Shown here piece by piece: positions 29,137 through 39,639 of a DNA stretch of 64,000 nt. Position 1 is the first letter of the stretch. Each line of letters starts with the position of its first letter. Below the pieces are notes generated by a model. That model was not told where the DNA came from and did no database searches. It worked only from the letters and a program-made list of their open reading frames with translations. Origin of the DNA: Tubiluchus corallicola (Eukaryota; Priapulida; Priapulimorpha; Priapulimorphida; Tubiluchidae); assembly GCA_030141605.1 (NCBI GenBank), contig JAQGDQ010000266.1:193501-257500 (forward strand), written 5' to 3'. The position numbers and the translations under genes are program-made.

Positions 29137-30760
29137 TTTGTTTCTGTAAAAAAATTAATAAAGAAATAGGTTCTGCGGTGCGTTGCATAATATATAAAAT
29201 AGTAAATAAAAGACAAATTAGACCAACAATCGTTAATTTTGAAAGTTAATCTATAGTATGCTGAGTTCTATCACAGAAAGGTGGAAACAAAAATTAGAAG
29301 AATAGAAAAAACATACCCGTTGTTGTTCATTAATGGCTTTCGCTTCTCTAAAGATATTGAGCTCTTGCTTGTGTAAGTGTGTAAGTTTGGACATCATGCT
29401 TGGATTTTTATACAAGTTAAAGTAGGCCGAATTTGTATATTAATAAACAATTAGCTCCTCAAGTGTCTATTTGCATAAATTAACGTTGTTTGATAGTAAA
29501 ATAAACTTCATTATTTATTGGCTTAGTTTTGTAAATTTGCAACAATCTTAGTTAGCACTATTACGTCAGATTATTTGTTTCAAACAGAATTATGTGAAAC
29601 AAACAAACAAAATAGGGTGGAAATAAACAATGTTGACATAATTTATAATACGCACCTGAGCGGTCTACATTAGTCAACAATCTCGTAATGCAGGTGTCAA
29701 TAAACAAGTGAGATTTGTTTGTTTTTATAGCTAGGCGTGAGACATTCCACAATAAACATTTAAGTTTTTATTCAGGTATTGTGCAGCATACAATAAAACG
29801 TTTCGGTTTAAAAACAAATTTGTGTTTTATCATTTTTACGATCATTCAAACAAACCATAAAAAAGCAAATATGTTATTTTACTGAATGAGATGAAAGAGA
29901 ATAATATAATCATGTCTTCAATAAGCCCAAAGCGTTCTATGGGGAATCCCCGCCACTCCCACCGCTCCCCGCCACTCCCACCGCTCCCCGTCACTCCCAC
30001 CGCTCCCCTTTGCTGATTGTGAAATTACCAGCTTGTATGTCAATTTGCATATACAGTATGTTCACAACTATCATCTGAGTGTTTTTAAATTTTGACTTTT
30101 GTCATAAAACATTAATTAGGCCCATTTTAATAACGTTTCACAGTTACCTTAATTACGATTGATTTCAGGCACTGAGTTTGCTGAAACATTTAGCTGAAGT
30201 CTGTGGTTAAAAGCTTCAGCAGAATATAGTTTGTATAGCGTAATAAATAGGATCCGAACATCAATGCTTTTAATTTTCTCATTCATTACGCGATTAATTA
30301 ATGAGTAAGTTGATAATTGATCATTAGCAGCTGTAAGTAAATCAGCAAAAAGATTGATAACATTGTGGATCCTTGTAGAATAAATACAATTACATTTTCT
30401 AAGTGCATGAATTATACAAATAGAAATACGCGTTTGCAACGATCTTTCAATTAACTAATCAAAAATAATTTCATATTGATACTGCCTCGTAGAGACTGTC
30501 TCGCGTTGAAGCTTCTTTTGTTAGACTATTGCGTACAGTCTTACATACGCTCAATAAGACGGCAATGGAAGACGGCATATTACAAGTCCATAATTAATTA
30601 AATTTTGATACCAAACTTGAAAGACAAAAGTTGCCCATACAGCCTAGATCGGTGCCAAGGACCTGCTTACAAGGTAGAGGTCTTATAAGGTCCTAGTGGT
30701 CAAAGTAGTTCAAAGTTCGCCTCTTTATAGTTGACCAACCGAATTCAGCATTTCTAATGG
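29137..30760. other. upstream flank of the protease homologue, no gene seen
   Basis: AT-rich sequence that should contain the promoter of the minus-strand protease gene. A small C-rich tandem repeat (ccgctccccgccactcccac type, three copies) sits at 29945-30008. No supported exon. Confidence 0.5.
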
Positions 30761-30784
30761 TCTAGAGATGGTCTATGCGGTGCG

Positions 30785-31995
30785 CGGTAAGTTTGGTACT
30801 AATAAGTTTGATACAGGTAAGTTTGGTACTAGTAAGTTTGATACAGGTAAGTTTGGTACTAATAAGTTTGATACAGGTAAGTTTGGTACTAGTAAGTTTG
30901 ATATAGGTAAGTTTGGTACAGGTAACTTTGGTACTAGTAAGTTTGATATAGGTAAGTTTGGTACAGGTAACTTTGGTACTAGTAAGTTTGATATAGGTAA
31001 GTTTGGTACAGGTAACTTTGGTACTAGTAAGTTTGATACAGGTAAGTTTGGTACTAATAAGTTTGATACAGGTAAGTTTGGTACTAGTAAGTTTGGTATA
31101 GGTAACTTTGGTACTAGTAAGTTTGATACAGGTAAGTTTGGTACTAATAAGTTTGATACAGGTAAGTTTGGTACTAGTAAGTTTGGTATAGGTAACTTTG
31201 GTACTAGTAAGTTTGATACAGGTAAGTTTGGTACTAGTAAGTTTGATACAGGTAAGTTTGGTACTAGTAAGTTTGATACAGGTAAGTTTGGTACTAGTAA
31301 GTTTGGTATAGGTAACTTTGGTACTAGTAAGTTTGATACAGGTAAGTTTGGTACTAATAAGTTTGATACAGGTAAGTTTGGTACTAGTAAGTTTGGTATA
31401 GGTAACTTTGGTACTAGTAAGTTTGATACAGGTAAGTTTGGTACTAGTAAGTTTGATACAGGTAAGTTTGGTACTAGTAAGTTTGATACAGGTAAGTTTG
31501 GTACTAGTAAGTTTGGTACAGGTAAGTTTGATACAGGTAAGATTGATACTAGTAAGTTTGATACAGGTAAGTTTGGTACTAGTAAGTTTGGTACGGGTAA
31601 GTTTGATACAGGTAAGATTGATACTAGTAAGTTTGATACAGGTAAGTTTGGTACTAGTAAGTTTGATACAGGTAAGTTTGGTACTAGTAAGTTTGATATA
31701 GGTAACTTTGGTACTAGTAAGTTTGATACAGGTAAGTTTGGTACTAGTAAGTTTGATATAGGTAACTTTGGTACTAGTAAGTTTGATACAGGTAAGTTTG
31801 GTACTAGTAAGTTTGATACAGGTAAGTTTGGTACTAGTAAGTTTGGTACAGGTAAGTTTGATACAGGTAAGATTGATACTAGTAAGTTTGATACAGGTAA
31901 GTTTGGTACAAGGAAATTTTCGTACCGGAAAAATTTAGTATTAGGAATTAGTTTGTCAGGCATTTTTGGTACAAGTAAATATAGTACAAAATAAA
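30785..31995. repeat. 15/30-bp minisatellite of consensus 5' splice sites
   Basis: A 30-bp higher-order unit made of two 15-mers, of the type gatacaggtaagttt and ggtactagtaagttt. About two dozen units contain CAGGTAAGT, the perfect metazoan donor, on the plus strand; many others contain AGTAAGT. The array is open in several frames (for example FGTSKFDTGK repeats over 408 codons), which follows from the 15-bp period. It decays after about 31910. Confidence 0.93.
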
Positions 31996-32279
31996 AATGG
32001 AATGGAACAAGTTTGGTACTGGGGAAGTTTGGCACTATAAAAATTCGCTACAGAGAAAGCTTGGCAATGTGGAAATATATTTTATGTAACTTACTCCGAC
32101 TCAAACAAGTTATAGAGGCTCATATTATTGCATTTTTATTTGTCTTTTGTTTGCTTCCTCTTTGTTTGTTTTATGCTGTTTGTTATTTGTCATTGTTTGT
32201 CTGTTTTTTGCTAGCTCTTTTGTTGTGATTACTACCACCTCCACCACCATCATCTGGGATATAGAAATGCTCTCTCTTT

Positions 32280-32525
32280 CGTTTAGTACCAAAATTTTCT
32301 TGTACCATATTTTCGTAGCACCAAAAATCCTTGTACGTTAAAATGATGGTACAAAATTTACCTGTACCAAAATTAACGCGTAGCAAACTTTCCTAGCACC
32401 AAAAATTCTTTGTTCTTTGTACCTTTGTAAAAATGATAATACCAAATTTACATGTACAAAAATTACTGCGTACCAAAATTTCCTCGAACCAAAATTTCCT
32501 GTACCAAACTTACTTATGCCAAACA
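32280..32525. repeat. degenerate inverted copies of the 15-bp minisatellite
   Basis: The plus strand shows accaaaattttcttgtacc, taccaaacttacttatgcc and similar, which are reverse complements of the ggtacaagtaagttt unit. About 15 diverged copies lie head-to-head with the main array, separated by about 280 bp. Confidence 0.7.
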
Positions 32526-33690
32526 TTCTTACATTCGGTGAATGCCATTGTTTTATGCATTGTTAAACCTGTAACTAATTTTGAGCTGAATTTCGTCATG
32601 CTCTATTTTGTCTAGTTGGTTTGGTAGTTACTTAGTGGCATCTGTCAATGAGTTAGTCACCAAAATGAAGCGTAGGTTAGTTGGGCCCAAAAATACAGGT
32701 CTAATATTTTATCGGTTGTTTCAACAAGTGGTTTGGAGTTTGGTTAGATAGTTAGTCAGTTTTTTGTGTATATATTACGAATTTTGTTTGTCAATAGAGT
32801 ATTACCCTAACATCAAGGTTTGTAAGGATAAATTGTGAGTCAGTGTTGTGGGCCTTACATATATCTGTGGTACCATTCAATTCTGCGCCTCATACTCATT
32901 CATTTAGTCACTTTAAAATGAATTAAAAAAATCTGACTATTAACTAACTAAGGAAGGGGCTGAGGACATTTCATCCCGAACTAATTGTTTTACCAAATTT
33001 CAATTCATTTGGATAAATATTTTTGGAATTGAAAAATTGTTAATTTTTCACAGAGTGAGTGAAGGAATGAACGAACTTTTCAATACGCAATCTGAATCAC
33101 GGGAATTTTCTAGTCTGTTGTTTATTTCTTACAAAAATAAGTAACACAGTGCGAGAGGTTTCAAGAGGTAACAAATAGCACGATCAAACACTTGAGCTAA
33201 ATAAACACAGAAAAATTCTTATAAGGGCTCAATATATGTACTAAATCTATACTACGCAAATTACATTAAATGACCCTGGCGAAATATATTGAAGAAAAAC
33301 GGAAACATCATTTGGTCTTTTTATTCGTGAGCGCTACATCTAGATAGAACGCGAGAACTCAGCTGCTGATTTTTCATCATTCATTATGCTAGGCATCCAG
33401 TTTGCCACCTCGCAATCGTAGAGGGATAGACACATAAAACTCGCACGGTGGGCACCTGGTGTAGGAGCGTTGAAAGTGATTTGGTGAGCAGTGACCCCTG
33501 TCAAAGGCTCATGGACATTCGACAACAGTCAATTTCTTCACAGTCACTTAACTCTTCCTAGGGCTTTGAGTTATATTCAAACATTTTTCATAAGTATTTA
33601 GGTACTGTGAGGTAGATGTGTCAGTGAAATTTTAAAAAGTTGGGATTCCTTAAAAGGCAGAGACAGAAGCCAAAATACATAACAGTGAGG
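32526..33690. other. non-coding, no gene seen
   Basis: AT-rich. A 61-codon open frame on minus at 33340-33525 has no splice or domain support. Confidence 0.45.
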
Positions 33691-33699
33691 TACTATCAA

Positions 33700-34365
33700 A
33701 CATGCAGGGTGAAAACCCAGAGTAGGAGCTTAGACAATAGTGCAGGGCAAAGACCCGGAATAGGAGCTTAGACAATGGTGCAGGGCAAAGACCCAGAGTA
33801 GGAGCTTAGACAATAGTGCAGGGCAAACACCCGGAATAGGAGCTTAGACAATGTTGCAGGGCAAAGACCCAGAATAGGAGCTTAGACAATAGTGCAGGGC
33901 AAAGACCCAGAGTAGGAGCTTAGACAATGGTGCAGGGCAAAGACCCAGAGTAGGAGCTTAGACAATAGTGCAGGGCAAAGACCCAGAGTAGGAGCTTAGA
34001 CAATAGTGCAGGGCAAAGACCCAGAGTAGGAGCTTAGACAATGGTGCAGGGTAAAAACCGAGAGTAGGAGCTTAGACAATAGTGCAGGGCAAAGACCCAG
34101 AGTAGGAGCTTAGACAATAGTGCAGGGCAAAGACCCAGAGTAGGAGCTTAGACAATGGTGCAGGGTAAAAACCGGAGTAGGAGCTTAGACAATGGTGCAC
34201 GGTAAAGACGCGGAATAGGAGCTTAGACAAAGGTGCAGGGTACCCGAAGTAGGAGCTTAGACAATGGTGCAGGGCAAAGACCCGGAATAGGAGCTTAGAC
34301 AATGGTGCAGGGTACCCGGAGTAGGAGCTTAGACAATGGTGCAGGGTAAAAACCGGAGTAGGAGC
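33700..34365. repeat. 38-bp minisatellite (about 18 copies)
   Basis: Unit containing ggagcttagacaatagtgca and gggcaaagacccagagta. The right end has shortened copies (gggtacccg, gggtaaaaaccg). Confidence 0.95.
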
Positions 34366-34978
34366 TTAGTAATCAGAGCAGAAATAAATATAATAATATA
34401 TAAACTTCATACATTTAATGGCTGCCAACCAAATCTTTTCTCAACCCACTTATTTTATTTTGATGAAAATTAGTAGTTTAAGTTAAATTACACCGAGAAC
34501 ACTGAGAATACGATGTCAATGTGTTCATGACGAAATTATATAGTTCATGTAAAGTTAATCGATTTTTATATATGCAAACTTCATATCTGGCAACTACATA
34601 ATAGTAAAATTTATCTACACGAAGAGCAGTACTTGTCAATATAAATTATAATCTACTTATTAATGCACTAAATTACAATGCAGTTATTAGCTATTTAAAA
34701 ATGGCAAAGCTGCCGCAGCTCTAGTAGCAAAAATTGTATAAATCCAAAATATGCACTAGATTTTCAGATATTAAAAAAAAATTTGGTTTATAATTAGTTC
34801 TCATCACTAAAATTTTCAATTTTAAAATGCACAACTCCCATGCATAAATTCTAACCACACTGTGAAAAGTGACTGCTACAAAATTAATGATCAAGCGTAT
34901 ATCAAACAGAATTGAAAAAAATTGTTTGACAGTAGCCCTACATTTAAGGAGTGTCTGCAGCAAAAAGAATATCACCAA
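34366..34978. other. non-coding AT-rich spacer
   Basis: No exon or repeat recognised between two minisatellites. Confidence 0.4.
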
Positions 34979-36075
34979 TAGTGATGGTTGCTATGACGAC
35001 CCCAAAGGTGATGGTTGCTCTGATGATGCCAATAGTGATGGTTATTATGACGACGCCAATGGCGATGGTTGCTATAAAGAAGCTAACAGTGATGATTGCT
35101 CTGATGACGCCAATAGTGATGGTTGCTATGACGATGGTTGGATGATGTGAGCAGTGATTGAGCCAAATGATGATTGACGACGCCAATGGTGATGGTTGCT
35201 ATGATGATGCCAATGGTGATGGTTGTTATGACAAAGCTAATAGTGATGGTTGCTCTGATGACGCCAATAGTGATGGTTGCTATGACAAAGCTAATAGTGA
35301 TGGTTGCTATGACGAATTTAACAGTGATGATTGCTCTGACGATGCCAATAGTGATGGTTGCTCTGATGATGCCAATGGCGATGGTTGCTATAATGACGCC
35401 AATGGTGATGGTTGCTATGACGATGCCAATAGTGATGGTTGCTCCGATGACGCCAATAGTGATGGTTGCTATGACGATGCCAATAGTGATGGTTGCTATG
35501 ATGACGCCAATGGTGATGGTTGCTATGACGATGCCAATAGTGATGGTTGCTATAATGACGCCAATGGTGATGGTTGCTATGACGATGCCAATAGTGATGG
35601 TTGCTCCGATGACGCCAATAGTGATGGTTGCTATGACGATGCCAATAGTGATGGTTGCTATAATGACGCCAATGGTGATGGTTGCTATGACGACGCCAAT
35701 AGTGATGGTTGCTCCGATGACGCCAATAGTGATGGTTGCTATGACGATGCCAATAGTGATGGTTGCTATGATGACGCCAATGGTGATGGTTGCTATGACA
35801 AAGCTAGTAGTGATGGTTGCTCTGATGACGCCAATAGTGATGGTTGCTATGACGATGCCAATGGTGATGGTTACTATGACGAAGCTGACAGTGATGATTG
35901 CTCTGATGATACCAATAGTGATGGTTGCTATGACGATGCCGATGGTGATGACTGCTCTGATGACGCCAATAGTGATGGTTGCTATGACGATGCCAATGTT
36001 GATGGTTGCTATGATGAAGCTAACAGTGATGATTGCTCTGATGATGCCAATAGTGATGGTTGCTCTGACAATACA
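34979..36075. repeat. 27-bp minisatellite (about 40 copies)
   Basis: Unit of the type gatggttgctatgacgatgc plus caatagt. Nine-codon periodicity gives long frames: acidic DGCYDDANS repeats in one plus frame, hydrophobic MVMVAMTMP repeats in another, and a third frame on minus. Neither start nor splice context supports translation. Confidence 0.93.
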
Positions 36076-36549
36076 TAATGCTCAGCATAGAAATCTAAAT
36101 GTCAAGAACACACTTTTCACAAGTTTTCTGCATAAAAGAACTGCAAGTTTCTTTTTAAATTGATAATAACATTAGTACAAGATTGAGAGAGAGCTATCTA
36201 CTTAATAATTTTTTTGTCTAGATCAATTAAGAAAACAACTTTTATGTCACAACAATAGTAAAAGAATAATAATCACAAAATGAAAATAATTCATTTTAGC
36301 AAAATAATAATAATAGTTATAATTATAATAATAACAAAAAGAATATAAAAAACAGTAAATCCTTCAGACAAATTCAGCGTTAAATGTAATGTAATCCCTA
36401 AAAACAATGTTATCTAAAAAGAAAAATCTATTAGTTATAAATAAATGAGTTACAAAATGTCCATACTTTTACATAATGTCATCAATTACGCATGAATAAA
36501 CACCACAAGTATAAAATAAATAAGAAATACAAAGAGGAAATTTATAATC
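36076..36549. other. 3' flank of the zinc-finger gene
   Basis: AT-rich, probably the 3' UTR and flank of the minus-strand zinc-finger gene. No strong poly(A) hexamer close to the stop was identified. Confidence 0.4.
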
Positions 36550-39500
36550 TCATACGGCTTGTACACCGGATCTAGGTTTTAAATTGTGAACTTCATTTAC
36601 ATGTCTTTTCAAACTACCAGACTGGGTAAAACTAACTGTACACTGAGTACACTTAAAAGGTTTCTCTCCCGTATGAACTCTGCCGTGTTCTTTCAAATTG
36701 CTGGCATCTGCAAAAGCAAAATCACACTTGTCGCACTTATAAGGTCTTTCTCCTGTGTGGGTTCTCAAATGCCTTTTCAAGCCAATTGGTCTACTAAATG
36801 CAGCCTTACAGTAAAGACATTTGTAAGGTTTATCAGTTGTGTGGATTATTAAATGACTTTGCAATTCACCAGCAGTTGTAAATTGTGCTCCACAATAGTT
36901 ACATAATTTAGTTTTGATGTCTAAATGTTTCTTCATCATGTGAACTCTCAAACTCCCCTTAACAGTAAAGTTATCATCACAATGTGTACATTTATAAGGT
37001 TTTTCACCTTTGTGAATTCTAACGTGTTGCTTTAAAATGAATGACTGTGCAAAAGCAGCATTACATTCACTACACTTGAATGGCTTTTCACCTGTATGAA
37101 TCCGTAAGTGTCGCCTTAAAAGAAAGAAATGACCAAAGCTCGCTTCACAACGATCACACTTATAGGGTTTAATGCCAGTGTGGGTCACTATGTGGGTTCT
37201 CAAGCTGCCCTTTGATCTAAAAGCACCATCACATTGCTCACATTTGTAAGGTTTGATGTCTTTGTGAATTCTTAAATGTTGTGTATAACAGTTTGACTTT
37301 GTAAAAGTTAATTCACAATAATTACATTTATAAGGTTGAATACCAGTGTGGATTACTGAATGAGTTTTTAATCGTGCTAAATGATGAAAAGTTGCCTCAC
37401 ACTGATCACATTTATAAGGTTTTTCTCCTGTGTGTCTGAATACGTGACGTTTCAGTGAGCTGGTGTGGGTAAAAGCAGCCTCACAATAAATACATTTATA
37501 AGGATATTTTCCTGTATGTGGGAGCTCTTCATGTTTTAAAGACTGTGTAGCAATAACGTCAGGCTTATCACGTTGACATACAGCAGTTGTTATGTCAGTA
37601 TCACATTGCATTTCAGGTACAACGAAATTTGCCATCGGAAGATCAAACTTGGCCTCTTTATTTGATAAAAAATCATTGAGATCTTCATTTACATCGTAAC
37701 TTCTACAATTTTCAGTCTTCACGGTATTTTCGTTAGCATTGCTGAAATCCTTTGATCCATTGAACACATCTGGGGTGAGTGGACAGTTATTTTTCTGGCT
37801 AAAATCATCTTCTATGTGTACAAAATTCACTATAGGTTCATTACATGCATTGCTGGATTTAGCATTGGTCGTACTTTCTCTAGTGTTTCCATAATAATTG
37901 GAAAATTTTACCATGTTGGTCTCTATGACCTGTTCATCCTTTACATTACAGTATTTTTCACTCTCTATGTCAACTGTAGGTTTTTCTGCAGCTTCCTCAT
38001 AACAGCGGGAATGCTTTAATATATCAGTCAGTGTATAATGTTCGGCATTAACATCCAAACTTTCACTTTCATCACTTGTCCTATTTGGTGTTTTTTTGCC
38101 GCAGCCACCAGAATAATCCACCACGTTTGATTCTGAGCTCAAGTCAGCAGATGCATTAACCTTGTGAACTTCACGAATATGCCTTTTCAAACTATTAGAC
38201 TGGGAGAAAGCACTGTTACAATGTGTACTAGTGTACTTTGCACTAGTGTGAGTTCTTTCATGCTGCCTTAAATTACTTAAACTTCCAAAAGCAGCATGAC
38301 AACTGTTGCACTTGAAAGGTTTTTCGCCCGTGTGAATTCGTAAATGTCTTTTTAGGCCAGTACGTCGGCCAAACGTTGCCTCGCACTGTAAGCACTTGTA
38401 AGTTTTATCAGCTGTATTGATTACTGGGAGAACAGTCAAGTGATTAGCACTTTTGTCTTGTGTATCATGTTTGGCATTCATGAAATCAAATCTGTCACAT
38501 TCAATTTTAGCTGTTACTGCCTCCACGGTATAATCAACGGAACACATTAACACACCTGTTTGTGATTTGTGCTCAGAGTTAACATTAGAACGTACTCCTA
38601 GGTTGTGCACTTCATTAATATGTCTTTTCAAACTACCTGACTGCGTGAAAGCAGCTTCACACTGAGAACACTTAAATGGTTTTTCTCCAGTATGAATTCT
38701 CTTATGCTGCCTCAAATTACCACCATCTGCAAAAGCAGTTTCACATTTATCACACTTGTAAGGTTTCTCTCCTGTATGAACACGTAAATGCCTGTTCAAA
38801 TCATTTTGTCTAACAAAATTGGCACTACAATGAGAACATTTGTAAGGTTTATTAGCAGTATGAGTTAATACATGACATTTCAAGTGACCAATAGCTGCAA
38901 ATCTAGTTCCACAATACTCACATACATGAGGTTTGATGCCCATATGTTTCATCATATGCAATTTTAAGCCACACAAAACTGTAAAACCAGCGTCACATTG
39001 GTCACATCTGTAAGGTCTCTCATCAGTGTGTATTCGTCTATGTTGTGTTAAGCTGCCTGCCTGAGCAAAAGCAGCATCGCACTGGTTACACTTAAACGGT
39101 TTTTCACCACTGTGAATTCTCAAATGTCTAGTCAAACAATACATTTGTGTAAAAGCAGCTGTACACTGATCGCATTTGTAAGGCTTAATACCAACATGGA
39201 CTAATGAATGAGCTGTCAATCTGCACGGACGACTAAAAGCAGCATCACACTGATCACATTTGTAAGGTTTTTGTCTTGAATGTTTAAACATGTGACGTTT
39301 TAAAGTGCTAGCTTTAGCAAAATTGGCATCACACAACTCGCATTTTAACAACTTTGTGCTTAGATTAACACAACTATTAGTTGTTCCATCATTGAAATTT
39401 ACTAAATACTCATCATCCATTGGATCAAAATAATCAAGTTTGTAAAGTTCATTATCAGTTGTTATTTGACTCATAGGAGAATTCCCTGGAAATAAACCTT

Positions 39501-39630
39501 CCGTCTCAGGAGAACTGCAGTAATTTTCTTGTGAGCTTAAAGAACTTGGCTGTTCTACCTTCACTTCGGGTTTGTCAAGTTCTGAACCAGTTTTCAGGTC
39601 ACCTGTGACTTCCATCATCCAATCCTTCAT
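36550..39630 (-). CDS. C2H2 zinc-finger protein with 22 intact fingers
   Basis: One 1026-codon open exon. An acidic N-terminus (residues 1-90) precedes three finger clusters: nine fingers at about 97-342, two intact fingers plus one degenerate finger at 412-489, and eleven fingers at 712-1015. Linkers are mostly of the TGEKP type. The third finger of the middle cluster lacks its first Cys (KYTSTHC). The 220-residue gap at 490-710 is Asn/Ser/Glu-rich and probably disordered. Expected role: nuclear sequence-specific DNA binding; no KRAB, SCAN or BTB domain is visible. The ATG lies 8 bases after TTATTTTAG, and the preceding bases are in frame without a stop, so translation could begin in an upstream exon. 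Confidence 0.93.
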   Translation of the reverse strand: MKDWMMEVTGDLKTGSELDKPEVKVEQPSSLSSQENYCSSPETEGLFPGNSPMSQITTDNELYKLDYFDPMDDEYLVNFNDGTTNSCVNLSTKLLKCELCDANFAKASTLKRHMFKHSRQKPYKCDQCDAAFSRPCRLTAHSLVHVGIKPYKCDQCTAAFTQMYCLTRHLRIHSGEKPFKCNQCDAAFAQAGSLTQHRRIHTDERPYRCDQCDAGFTVLCGLKLHMMKHMGIKPHVCEYCGTRFAAIGHLKCHVLTHTANKPYKCSHCSANFVRQNDLNRHLRVHTGEKPYKCDKCETAFADGGNLRQHKRIHTGEKPFKCSQCEAAFTQSGSLKRHINEVHNLGVRSNVNSEHKSQTGVLMCSVDYTVEAVTAKIECDRFDFMNAKHDTQDKSANHLTVLPVINTADKTYKCLQCEATFGRRTGLKRHLRIHTGEKPFKCNSCHAAFGSLSNLRQHERTHTSAKYTSTHCNSAFSQSNSLKRHIREVHKVNASADLSSESNVVDYSGGCGKKTPNRTSDESESLDVNAEHYTLTDILKHSRCYEEAAEKPTVDIESEKYCNVKDEQVIETNMVKFSNYYGNTRESTTNAKSSNACNEPIVNFVHIEDDFSQKNNCPLTPDVFNGSKDFSNANENTVKTENCRSYDVNEDLNDFLSNKEAKFDLPMANFVVPEMQCDTDITTAVCQRDKPDVIATQSLKHEELPHTGKYPYKCIYCEAAFTHTSSLKRHVFRHTGEKPYKCDQCEATFHHLARLKTHSVIHTGIQPYKCNYCELTFTKSNCYTQHLRIHKDIKPYKCEQCDGAFRSKGSLRTHIVTHTGIKPYKCDRCEASFGHFFLLRRHLRIHTGEKPFKCSECNAAFAQSFILKQHVRIHKGEKPYKCTHCDDNFTVKGSLRVHMMKKHLDIKTKLCNYCGAQFTTAGELQSHLIIHTTDKPYKCLYCKAAFSRPIGLKRHLRTHTGERPYKCDKCDFAFADASNLKEHGRVHTGEKPFKCTQCTVSFTQSGSLKRHVNEVHNLKPRSGVQAV

Positions 39631-39639
39631 TTTATCAAC

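Noticed and set aside
30768-31994. 408-codon plus-strand and 420-codon minus-strand frames (FGTSKFDTGK type)
   Set aside because: Same effect of a 15-bp period; both strands are open over the same bases.
33340-33525. 61-codon minus frame
   Set aside because: No splice borders, homology or repeat context that I can recognise.
35158-36163. 306- and 329-codon plus-strand frames in the 27-bp array
   Set aside because: Overlapping frames with the same periodicity and no flanking exon structure.
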